DNA of 64,000 bases from Eonycteris spelaea (Eukaryota > Chordata > Mammalia > Chiroptera > Pteropodidae), in the NCBI GenBank assembly GCA_003508835.1, contig PUFA01000182.1, positions 992,001 through 1,056,000 of the forward strand, written 5' to 3'. How positions within the stretch are numbered: the first letter of the stretch is position 1; every line of letters begins with the position of its first letter. The translations under genes were made by a program, and so were the position numbers. Of this stretch, positions 49,891-61,300 are shown one piece after another. The notes under the pieces are model-generated. The model did no database searches. It was not told where the DNA came from and was given only the letters and a program-made list of their open reading frames with translations.

Positions 49891-52878
49891 CGCGTTACAG
49901 GGCTGGGGGCTGGCACCGAGTCAGCCTGAGAGCAAGAGCCGCTGGGTTGCCGCGCTCTTTATTTGCTGGGTGGCCTCGGCCCTGTCATTTATGTTGCTGA
50001 GCCTCGGTTTCACCATCTGTGAGCTCCGACTCGTCACCAGCCCCTCTCTCTCGAAGATCTGGGATCCAACAAGCCAATGTCTATAAACCGCATCGGCCAA
50101 AGTAAGCAGTCATGCACGGGCCCCCTGCTTGTCCCAGCGGAGGTTTTCTGGAAGATTCCGAGCCTCAGTCGCGGCCCCGGAACCCTCCCCCCCTCCTCCC
50201 GCTGCCTCCCCTCCGGGCCCCAGGTTCAGGGGACCACACAGGCGGGCGTTGGGAACACTTCCTGTGCGGTGGCCGGCGCTGCCCACGGACCAGGTGGGCT
50301 AACGGGAGAACACAGCTGGGGCCGCCCCACTTCCTGCCCCAGGAGGCGCCTCTCACACTCCTTCGCCCCCACCCCCAAAATAACATTCCCCCTCCACCCC
50401 CGGAACCAAAGCCACCGGCACCAGCTGCAGCCGCCAACTCGGGGCACAGAGGACGAGCAGGGGCCAGCAGCTGCCCCCTTGATGCCTGCCCTGCTGGGAA
50501 TGTCCTCCCCCCCCCACCGCATTCCAATCTCAAGGGGGTGACCTGGCCTCCCCCGTGGTCTGAGACACATGAGCTCTAAGCAGGCAGGGCCGGTGGGGGA
50601 GGGGTCTCCTTTGCCCTCCTGACACAGGGCCCTCTCTGGCCTGGACTCCCAGATCCGATGTGCCTCCAGTCTTCACCTCAGGGGACTCCTTTGGGGGGTA
50701 AGGGGCTGGTTGCCAGGACAACAGTCCACCACCTCTGCCCAGAAACAAAGAAGCAGCCAGGAGAGCCAAGAACTGCATGTTCTTGCCCTGCCAACGTGAC
50801 GGGCACATCCTGGCAGCTGGCACTCAGAGAGCCACGCCTGACTGCTGGGCCTGGCCACCCCAGACAAGGCCATTCAGGGTGGGGTGACCGGGGGGGGGGC
50901 GGCTGCGGCCTGGAGGGGGAGTGGCCCCTAGGCCTATGTCCTTCCGGTACCTTCTGATAAGGAAGCCTGCCCGCTCTGCTTGCAGGACGTCACAGAAAGG
51001 CTGGGGGCCTCTGGCTCTGAGCTGGACGGGCCACCAGGGCCTGGGGACAAAGGCCACATGGAGGTCTTCCTGCTGAAGGGATCCTCGGCCCAGATTTCAG
51101 TGGGACCTGCTGGCCTGGGAGGCGCTGGCCCAGGAGACAGCGGGGCTTAACGTGTGTCCCCGCCCCCGAGCCCGCCACCGCCTCGCAGGCGGCAGTGGAC
51201 AGCTGGTGCCATGCGGGGGGCGCGGGGGCCGGGCCAGGGCCTGCACGCTGAAGGACCCCGGCTTCCTGCGGCGGGCCTGCCTGAGGAGACAAAGCCTGTC
51301 TGTCGGGCCACGCTGGTCAGGCTGTCCCACTGGTGGGATCGGGAGCTCAGGGAGGACACGGGACAGGCCTATCATAGCCGGGGGAGGGCTGCCCGGAGAA
51401 AACACAGGCCGTGAAGGTAAATAAGGAATTTCTTAGCATAAGTTTGTTCTTTGCGACATCTGGCACATACTTAATCCAGAAAGTGCTCATTGCGTATCTA
51501 AACTCACGTTTCCTGGGTGTCCTGGGTTTTTATGGGATGAGCCTGTCATCCTAGGCCAGGGCTCTGGGAGAGGCAAAGCCGAGCTCACCTATATCCCCCG
51601 AACTCGCTCCTTGGCTGGTCCCAGCCTCAGACATGGACAGGCCCGCTCTGTCTCCCCCGACCCAACCCGTAAACGCCTCAGGGCCTCCAGCCAGCGGCCC
51701 TTGGTAGCCTCCCCTTCTGAACCCCAGCCTGTCCTCTGCCCCTCTGCAGTCTCTCTGCCCTTTGACCCCACCCTGCACACCCAGGCCTCAGCGCTCACCT
51801 GCCTGCCTACTGCCCTTCCTTGCCTGGCTGGGCTTCCCCCAAAGCTTTCTGTTTCTCAGAACTGGGTGTGAGCCATAGCATCGGCCTGAGCCAGGCTCCC
51901 TCCCTCCTCTGCTGGAGGGTGAAAGCCCAAGTCCTCCCGAGACCGGCACTGCCCTGTGCGACCTGCCCTGTCCCCCGTCCCCCGTCCCCCACTCCTTGTC
52001 CTCACCCCCTTGCTTTCTCCCCTTGCCCACTCCGCTCCAGGCACATGGACCTCCTGGCTGTTTGTCCAACACACCAGGCACAGCCTGCCTCAGGGCCTTT
52101 ACACCAGCGGTCACTGCTGCCTGGAGCACGCCTTGTCCAGAGAGCCACACGGTTAAGTTCAACGGCTTCCCCGCCCCTAGGTCTCAGCTCCCACGTCACC
52201 TCCCAAGCAAGGGCTCCCTCGGCCACCTTATTTAAAATTGCAAACCACCCTGACTCCCCATCCTCCTTTCCCACTGTATCATTTCTCTATGGCTCATGCC
52301 CCCTTCTAAGACACGGTGTGCCCCGCCCCTCCTGGAAGCCTTCCGGGAACCCCCACCCCCACCCACCTGGATCCAGCACCTCATCCGGCTCAACCATGCC
52401 TGTGCACCCCCATCGCAGCCCTGCCCGCCCTCATTTCATCCATCTGGTCACCAGAGCCACTCGTCCATCAGACACAGGAGACCCTGCCAGGGCTCACAAC
52501 AATTTTTGGACCCACAGAACAGTTTCGTTTTAATTTCTCTGAATATCAGAAGAAGAAGAAAAAAAGATACCCGTGCAGTTATAAAAGATGATTTGTAATA
52601 TTTTTCACAGAGGGAGGGACCTGCAACAGCAGAAGTGCCTTGGGCCCACAAAGGTCTTAATGTGGCTCTGCTGGTCTCACATGGGTTGCCACACTGAACT
52701 ACGAGTGCCCGTGAAGGCAGAAGACCCGGTGCCCAGGGCTGCCCAGCACCAGCCTGGCACACGGCAGGTGCTTAATAACTGTTGAATGGCTGGACATCCA
52801 GTGATCGCTGGTCCTCAGTGCCAGGCCTGGCATGGCCAGGGTAGGGCTGCCATAGTAAGAGGTGCTTAATAAACAGAT

Positions 52879-52975
52879 GGAAGCTGAGCAGGGTCGGGCC
52901 TGGTTAGTACTTGGATGGGAGACCACCTAGGAAGACCAGGCGCTGTAGGCGTAAAAAAATAAGTTAAAAAATAAG
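52879..52975 (+). ncRNA. 5S rRNA-derived retrosequence (truncated, A-rich tail)
   Basis: From 52879 to about 52950 the sequence matches the 3' two-thirds of 5S rRNA, beginning near 5S position 48: 'ggaagctgagcagggtcggg', 'cctggttagtacttggatgg', 'gagaccacctagg', 'gcgctgtaggc'. Around six differences in 72 bases, by eye. The kept part includes box A, the intermediate element (ggatgg) and box C of the pol III internal promoter. An A-rich tail follows to about 52975, so this is a retrotransposed copy. 5S-derived SINEs have been described in fruit bats; whether this is such a SINE or a lone 5S pseudogene is not decided here. Confidence 0.85.
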
Positions 52976-53234
52976 GGATTGTAAACTGACAAATTCCTCG
53001 TAATCTGTGAGGTCAACCAAGGGTTGCTCACCTCCCCCTCCCCCCGGCCCCCCCCCCAAAATGGATGGATTGACAGAGGGAAAGGTTGGAGGGCAGAGAG
53101 GACACCAGGACCAGGCGAGACCATCTGGGACCAGCAGCGCCACCTTGTGGTACAATGCTGGCCTGCTCTTCCTCCTCTCACTCAGTGGAAAACTACTTGG
53201 GTTTTCAGAGCCACAACTGGAAGGGAGTGGAATG

Positions 53235-53315
53235 AAGGAGGGGAGGGGAGGGGAGGGGAGGGGAGGGGAGGGAGGGGAGGGAGGGGAGGGGAGGGAGGAA
53301 GGGAGGAAGGGGAGG
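53235..53315 (+). repeat. (GGGGA)n minisatellite-like purine tract
   Basis: About 80 bases of ggggagggga units, all purine on the plus strand, continuing as gaagggaggaag. Confidence 0.95.
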
Positions 53316-55855
53316 CCAAGGCAGGCAGAATCACAGAAACAAAGACTGAAGACAGACCACCCCGGATCCGAACCTTCGGCTGCCCATTTCTAGCTGCATG
53401 ATGGGGGCGGTACACCACCTAACTGAGCCTCAGCTCCCTCATCCAGGAAGTTGGAAAAGTCAAAATCAGGCCTCTGGATAATGTGATGAAATAGTGCAGA
53501 AAACAGCAGCTGCTTCTCACCTCCCGCCCTGGGCTCCTGGACAGCTGATGCCCTTGAGGAGGTAGCTGAAGGCTACCAACCATATCTCCCAAGGCTGGGA
53601 GGTGACAGTCCCCATGAAGACACGGCTGGGGCAGAGAAGGAAAAATGGGTGCAAACCCAGCAAAATAGAAAGAATACCCAGCTCCAACTGAATTTCAGAT
53701 TGACAATTAATAATATGTGAGTATAAGTGTATTCCAAATCGCATGTGTGATAGACCCATACCTCCAAAATGTATTCATTGCTGACCTGATATTCAAATTG
53801 AACTGGGCAGCCTGAGTCTTATCTGGCATCCCCAGCATGGGGGAGCCTGGGAGGTAGGCAGGAAGGCTTCCAGGAGGAGGGGCAGTGCTGGTGGGAGAGA
53901 GTGGTACAGCTGCCCTTTCCTTCCCCTCCCCCACCCCCACGTGCTCACGCATGGTGGCAAATGCCTTTGACGCCCCCTCACAAGGGACTGGAGGTGGCAG
54001 TTGATGCCCATACCCGGAAGGAGGTGGGCATGACTGTTCTCCTTCTGTTCAGAAGATGGGGAGGGGGGAAATTACCAGGACTTTATTTTCCAAATCAGAA
54101 TTGTGTTATAGCCCCTTGACCAGAAATATTTTGGCCACTTCCCAGCACTGAAGGCCACTCGGAAGCTGAAGACTACCGTGGATATCTCCCAGTGACTTTT
54201 GAGCTGTGTGAGTTTGGACAAGTCACTCCACCTCTCTGAGCTCTAGATATCCCTGACCCCTACTCTTCCACTTCTCCCTGTCCCACACTCTGCTCCAGCC
54301 ACATCGGCTTCTGGGCTGCACCTCCGGCTCACCAGGCACAGTCCAGCCTCAGGGCCTTTGCACGTGCTATTGTTCCCTTCATGAGAAGCACTCCTCCCAG
54401 ATCTCTCCGTGGCTCCTTCCTCCCCTCCCTCCCTTCCGTGTTCAGGGCACTCAGCAAGGCCTCCCCTGAGCACCTGTTAAAGGTTGCAGCCGCTGCATCT
54501 TCGATGCCAGTGTCTGGCTTTTCCCAGCAGCACTTGCCACCACTTGACGCAATACGCATTTTACTCACGTATCTTGCTTATTGTCCGTCTCTCCCACTGG
54601 GTGCTGAGCGCCACAAGGCCAGGATCTGTTTAACTCACTGCCGTGTCCCCGCGCCCAGCAGAGCAGCTCGTCAAAAGCTGCCGCATGAATGAACAAGTGG
54701 AAAAAAGGCCTGTGAGCAAACGTGCAGTGCGTATCTGCATAGCCTATTGCTGCAACCGCTTGGGGGTCTCGGACTCGCTTGCAAATCTAACTGAAGGTGG
54801 CTACTTAAATGTAAATATTCAGCGTCTTGGTGTGCGACAGCCACGTGGTGCTGGTGGCCGCCTTATTGGATGGGGCAGAACTCTAGGACGTTCCTAAGGT
54901 CTCAGGAAGCTCTATTGCACAACACGAGCGTAGGCTCTCTCAGAAAAACACGCTTAGTCACAGACACACCATTCTTCCCGTGTTCTTACCAGAAAGTCCC
55001 ACCCCAAACCACATAATGAGCAGAGGTGGCAAACCGCTGGCCCTGGACTGGATAAGGTCCCAGCTGGCCTTTATTGGGTCCAGTAGTTTTCTAAGAGTTG
55101 GCACATTGCTTCAGCCACCTGGAATTCCTGCGGACCCACGCATCCCTGGGTGGACCTCCGAAGGCCGCCTTCTGCCCTGTCCCCGGTTCGGCATGCTGCA
55201 CCCCCCATTTACCTCCTGCTGGACCCCTAGGACCTCTGAGTTGGAGACCTTGGTTTATAGACCAAGAGAACAGAGGCTGGTTTTTTAAAGGGGGGGAAAA
55301 ACAACCCAGTGGGTGTGGCTTCAGGAAGGGGTTGATCAGTAGCCAGATCCAGGCGTTGGCCCCTGCATTGCCCCTGGTGGCCGTCTCTGGGCCTCAGTGT
55401 TCCCATTTGTAAAATGGGAATAGAGGGACACACAGTTTTGGAGAATTAAGTGGCACTGTAAAGGTCGGGGCGGGCAGAAGGCGCTGGATGTCTGTTCACC
55501 GCAATGGTTAAAGCTGTTCACTAAAGCTGAGTAGGGTCCGGCTCTCACCCTCCGCCCCCAAGAGGGGTGCGCCCCTGACTCGCCAAGTTCTCACAGACTC
55601 GATTTGGCCACCGGGGAAAGGGGGCTCGGGGGACCCCAGGGACACATCACCTCGCCCTAACAAGTGCATAGGGTCTCCATGTGGGCTGGGGCACCCCTGG
55701 TTGGATCCGGCGTCGTATCGGGGTACCCCTCAACCCCGAGCGCTACGCGGAGGTCGCGTGCCACCCCCCCCCCCCAGACGTCCAGCGCCTGCAGGACTTC
55801 ACTGTGGCTCCAACGTCCAGGGCCGGGAGGGGCGTGACCTAGCCGACCCCACTGG

Positions 55856-55903
55856 ATTGGTCCTTCGGTCCATCACTCCCAGGTGCCCGCCCCCAATATA
55901 AAA
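55856..55903 (+). promoter_or_regulatory. PLIN3: PLIN3 core promoter: CCAAT (inverted), GC box, TATA
   Basis: ATTGG at 55856-55860 (inverted CCAAT), cccgccccc at about 55886-55894 and TATAAAA at 55897-55903. A start about 25-30 bases after the TATA box, near 55927, is inferred. Confidence 0.75.
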
Positions 55904-55926
55904 GTCCGCCGAGACTGGCCCAAGAC

Positions 55927-55985
55927 AGTTTGGGAGTCAACTTTAAAGTAGTACTCGCTGCGACCCGGACGTCCCGCTGACCGCG
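55927..55985 (+). other. PLIN3: PLIN3 non-coding exon 1 (5' UTR)
   Basis: Lies between the TATA box and the donor CGCG|GTGAGA at 55985/55986. It joins to 58246 (acceptor ccacag), giving a 2.26 kb first intron. Left edge inferred. Confidence 0.7.
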
Positions 55986-58245
55986 GTGAGAGGCGGGGGT
56001 GCCCGAATGCGGTGGGGGGCGGTGACTGCGAGTCCTGGGGCGCCCCAGGGGAGAAAGGGGCGGGGAGGGCCTTCCCGGGGCCTCCGCTGGTCCCTACGGC
56101 CGGGCGGAGGGGTCCCCAGCCCCGGCTGAGCACCCCGCCCCGGCAGGTCAGCTTCTGGAACTGGCTGAGACTTCCCAACTCTCTCCTCTCTGTTCGTGGG
56201 CCTTTGGGTGGGGAGCTGCGGGGAGCCCTCTCGACGTGGCAGTACGGAGCGGGGTACGGATCCGCGGTCTAAACCACATCCTCTCCAAACTTAACGTGTG
56301 TTTTGTTTGCAAACGCAGCTCGGAGGCTCGCGGCCGCGGGTCCCGCACAGGAATTCCGCCCTCCCGGGCCCCCAGACCCCCCCTCTCACCGGGGAGCTGT
56401 CCTCCGGCCCAGCACAGCCCCGCCCCTGCAAATGCTCTTACCTCGGGGGCGGGGGGCCGCTCTCGCCGCGGCTTCTGACCCCCAGCTGCCGGTGGGAGGT
56501 CGCGAGCAAACCCCGCCCCCTTCCTCCGGATGGATGCGGCCCAAAGGCCTGCCCCTCCTGATCCGAGTCCTTGGGACCGATGTCAGGACTGAGACGAGGG
56601 GCTGGGCCTGGGACCTTGGTCTCTGGGAACTTTGGAGGTTAGATCTTAGCGAATCCTGGCTGCAGCTGGGGGGCAGTGCGACTCCATCCAGTGCCAGCCC
56701 GCTCTTCCCCTGGCCGCTGGGGCGGCATCTGCCATGGTTGCCCCTGGTTAAACCCGTTCGTGGAGGGATTGATGGACAGAGGGGATGAGAGGGGTGGCCT
56801 CTAAGCTGCCAGGTGAGCTGAGGCTCTGAGGAAGGTGAGCGGACTACTAGGACTCAGGTGATGATCGCCAGGGGCAGGTGACTCCTCACGTAAGCAGGAA
56901 ACCCATTCCTGGCTGGCTTCACCCTTCGGATCTGTTTACTGAGTAACTCGCGCTGTGCGGGGCTGAGCGTCAGGTGTGCAGCCTCTCCCCCAGGCCGCAG
57001 GGACCCTGAGCTAGGAGCAGTTAACCCCATTGAATGGATGTGGCAAGCAAGCTCCGAGGGGCCACCGCCTTCCCAAGCTCCCGCGTGAGTGGCAAAGCTG
57101 GGGCGAGCACCCCGTTTGGCCTCCAGAAGTGGCACTCTCAAAACATAGGGTTCCACGGGGTGGAACACCTCTGGGCCCCCACCCTCTCCAGCACACTCTC
57201 AGTGTCAAGGTCAGGGGTTCTCAGCAGGCTCAGCCCAGAATTACCTGGGGACCAGCCTTTAAGGCAGGCACTCCTGTTAGCCCCATTTTACAGGTGAGGG
57301 ACGCCCCTTGTCCAGCATAGCACACCCAGGCAGAGCGGAAGTCCCGGGATCTAGGACGAGGTGTTCTACTCATCTCCTCTCACCTGGCCAGGACAATGGA
57401 GCACACGGCTCTCGTCTCCTGCAGATGTGTGCGTTAGGCCCACCTGGGAAGCCTCCCTCGCCCTTCCCACACCCCTCAGTCTGACTCGATGGGTCTGCAG
57501 TGGGGCCAGTTTTGTTTTTACGCTTCATTTTGTTTGAACAGGTAATATTATCTACCTGGCTCAAAGGCCAGAAGCCTGCCCCAACTACCGGACCTTCCTC
57601 CCTGAAAAGTGGCCACTTTGAACAGTGTCCTGTGTCCCTTTAAAGATTCTGTGCACATGCAAACACTTTCGCCTCATCCGCATTCTGTCTCTTAACGATA
57701 TCTTTGTCCATGTCAATTACACACAAATTTTCATTCTTTTGCCAGGCACCGGGCTAGCCCTTCAGGTTGTTAACCAGTGTCTTGTGGCGGACACCGGTCC
57801 ACCCGCACCTACCCTCGTTTCAGTGTAAGTGGGGGACAGTCCTCGCAGAGAGGTTTCTAGGTCAAAGGGAAGATGCCTGTTGAAACCTGGTAGCTATTGG
57901 CAAAGTGCCATCCACAGAGGTTTTGCACCATGGGTGTTGCTGGAGTGTTGATACAGGTGAGAGCCCTCAGAGGGCTGGCTGTGCCCTGACCTTGCCCCTC
58001 AAAGTGGGGCCCCAGATCAGCTGCCTGAGCAGCACCTGGGAGCCCATTCCATAAAAGTGCACTCTTGGGCTCTGCTGACTCAGCACCCGCTTTGGAACAG
58101 GGCCACAGGTGTGTGTGTGAATGACTGCGACAAGGCAGGGCTTTCAGAAATGAGGGGGGGGAATGTCAGGGCAGTGTGAACCTGGACTTCCCGCTGGAGG
58201 GAGGGGCCGGGCAGGCTGCACCCCGACCAGTCCCTCTGTCCACAG

Positions 58246-58327
58246 TGTGTGCTGCTGAGAAATGTCTACCAGTGAGACAGAAGCCCCCGCCAGCACCCCT
58301 GTGACAGCAGAAGAACCGGTACAGCAG
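58246..58327 (+). CDS. PLIN3: PLIN3 exon 2 with start codon (CDS 58262-58327)
   Basis: Exon starts at 58246; ATG at 58262-58264 in the context gagaaATGt. 22 codons, ending in EEPVQQ as in human, then gtgag. Confidence 0.95.
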
Positions 58328-61300
58328 GTGAGGAAGGTCCGATCTGTGGGGTGCGACTTCCCGCATCACGGCACCGGGGCCGGGAGCCAGGGAGCTGCTG
58401 GCAGCACATGGGGGTCAAGAGAGATCTTTCCAAGTGGGTGAGGGAGAGCGGGCGGACACAGCCCTAACAGGTGCCCCACTAACACATGGGGGCAGGAGAG
58501 CTGGGGTGGGGTTGGAACTGCCTGCCCTCCCGTACCCCCTGGCCAAGTGCTTCCTACCTCTGCAGGCTCTTAGGGTCCCCCTTCCAGGACGTCAGTCCCT
58601 GTTCCTCCTCCCCTCCCCAGTTTAAATCAAGGTTAATTTGTCAAGGCGTCGTCCCCGGACTGTGAAATGCTCCCTTAGGAAGGGCACGCTCAGCGATCTC
58701 TGATGAACAGCCGATTATGCCGCCATCACCGCCATATGGTTCTAGAACATTTTTCATCTCTCCCAAAAGGGACCCCACACCCATTAGCAGTCACCCCTCA
58801 ACCCCCTTTCCCCCGGCAGCCACTCGTCTAGCTGGTTCCTATGGATGTGCCTATTTTGGGCATCATATATGAACAGAAACATGACATGACACCCTTCTGT
58901 GTCTGCTTTCACTGAGTGTGTTTTAGAGGTTGTTCCGTGTAGGGTGCGTGCGTCAGTGCTTCATTCCTTTTTTAAAATTGAGGTAAAACACACGTAACAT
59001 AAAAATATACTATTCTGACCATTTTAAAGAGTACAGAGCAGTGGCAATAAGTCCGTTCACGGTGTGCAAAGGTCCCCACTCCCATGAATTCCAGAACTTT
59101 TTCCTACCCCAAAGGAAACCATCCCCAATATTAATAGTCCCATTCCCTCCCTCCTCCCAGCCCCTGACGACCACTACTCCACTTTCTCTCTATGGATTTA
59201 CCTATTCCGGCCATTTCATATAAATAGAATCATGAAATCATTTTATAAAAAAAATGAGCCTTCTTTGTTAGGTACCTCATCAGTGGAATCATACAATATT
59301 TGTCCTTTGGTGTCTGGCATAACGTCCTCGAGTTGCATCCACATTGTAAGCAGGTATCAGAATTTCCGTCCTTTCTAAGGCTGAATAATAGTCCATTCTG
59401 TGGAGTGGGAGGGGAGACAACATTTGGTTTATGTCATCCGTCAGTGGACACTTGGGTTGCTTCCACGTTTTAAGCTATTGTAAATAATGCTGCTGTGAAC
59501 ATATGTATGCAAATTGTGTGTGGATGAGAGAGAGAGAGAGAGAGCTGAGCAGACTGCCTCCGGGTCCCTGATTGGTCCATTTTTATGCAAATGAGGAAGC
59601 CAAATTTTCAGTTTGATTGGTTCACATGGCATGGTCCTGATTAATGGGAACTGTGCATCCCGATTGGTCGATTGGTCATTATGGAGCCACTCTGGTCAAT
59701 AAAGATGCAAATGAGGGTGTAACTGTGCAGCTCCAATTGGACAGGGCAGGTCTCAGCCCACTGGTTGAAGCTGGACTCTGACTACACCTTTGGCCCCAGC
59801 TCACCACGGGGAGTCCTTCTTAGCCAATATGTTCTCTCTAGAGGCCCAGCACACTCAAGTACAAGTCTCAAGTGGATGTGCCGGGCAGATTCCCAGGAGT
59901 GGAATTGCCGGATCCTGCGGTAAATTTGTTACGTTCAGAAGCGACCACATAGCCTCGTGGGTGAAGGCTGGAGGCAGATGGCCTGAGTCCAAGGCCCAGC
60001 TTTGCCAGTTTTGTGATCTTGGGTGGCTGGGCCTCAATTCGCCCATAGAATAAGACTTCCCATCTCCCGGGACTGGCGATTAAGTTATGCAAACAGCACC
60101 CGTGGGAGTCAGCGCCTCTGCTTTATATACATGTGACCTTTGCAGCCCAGGACAGAACGACTGTGTTGTGTGGATGGGAAACCGAAGCTCTCAGAATGGC
60201 TTAAGGCAGCTACTCAGTTCTGTGCGTGGAGGGCGAGAGCAGCTGTATTCCGTGGATAAATGAATGGGTGTGGCTGTATGCCGATAAAACTTTATTTACA
60301 AAACCAAGTAGCAAGGGAATAATGTTTTTCTTATTAAATTTATTGGGATGACATTGGTTGATAAAATCGTAGAGGTTTCAAGTGTACAATTCAATCATAC
60401 GCCATGTGTGTATTGCATCGTATTCACCGCCCAAGGTTAAATTCCCGGCTGTCACCATATAGTTGATGTCCCACTACCCCTGTCTACCGCCCCTCTTCCA
60501 AAAATAAGGACTGCTTCACAAATTTGCGTGTCAGCCTTGCGCAGGGGCCAGGCCAGTCTGTCTTGTTCCAGTTTTAGAACATTGCTGCGGAGGCGAGCAT
60601 GTAATGGAATATTATTTAGCCACATAAAGGAATGACATACACATACTGCAACGTGGATGCAACTTAAGGACATTACGCTCAGGGCAATAATCCAGACGCA
60701 AAAAAATGATTCCACTCACAGGAGGTCCTCAGAGGAGTCAAATCCATAGAGACAGGAAGTAGATGGTGGGGCCAGGAGCTGGGGGAGGGGAGGGGAGTGA
60801 GGGTCGGTTCGGGAAGACGAGAAAGTCCGGGAGGTGGACTGTGGCACAGCATCGTGAGTGTCCTTGATGCCTGGTAAATTTTATGCTGTCTGTATTTTGC
60901 AACAATTACAAAGAAAAGTGAAGCACACACACAGACCACTACTTGAGTGAACCTTGAAAACATTACTCAGTGAAAGGAGCCAGACACAAAGGGCTGCAGA
61001 ATTTGCGATTCCATTTATTTGAGATTTTGTGCAAAACCTCTTAAGATCCCAAATTCTTCCTGAAGAGGCAAATTCATAGAGACCGAAAGCAGATTAGTGG
61101 TTGCCAGGGGCTGTTACGAGGTACGGGGCTCCTTTTAGGGGCGATGGAAATCTTCTGGAATCAGACAGTGGTGATAGTTGTATAACCTCGTGAAAGCACT
61201 GGAAACCACTGACCTACATGAGCTTTAAAAACATGGTGAAATTTATGATGTGTGAACTAGATCTCAATAAAGCTATTTGAAAAAAAAAAAGAAATCAGGT

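Larger units (their letters stand above)
44000..55690. other. Intergenic DNA between ARRDC5 and PLIN3
   Basis: No gene is supported. Long open frames here (for example 333 codons at 44006-45007) have no splice context, repeats no known family and arise in GC-rich DNA. The stretch holds LINE-1, hAT and MIR-like fragments, a 5S-derived element and simple repeats, listed separately. 49.9-52.8 kb is GC-rich and I could not assign it. Confidence 0.6.
55700..56560. promoter_or_regulatory. PLIN3: CpG-rich region over PLIN3 promoter and exon 1
   Basis: High GC and CpG from about 55.7 to 56.55 kb around the TATA box and non-coding exon 1 of PLIN3. Contains a C run of about 14 at 55766-55778. Confidence 0.7.
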
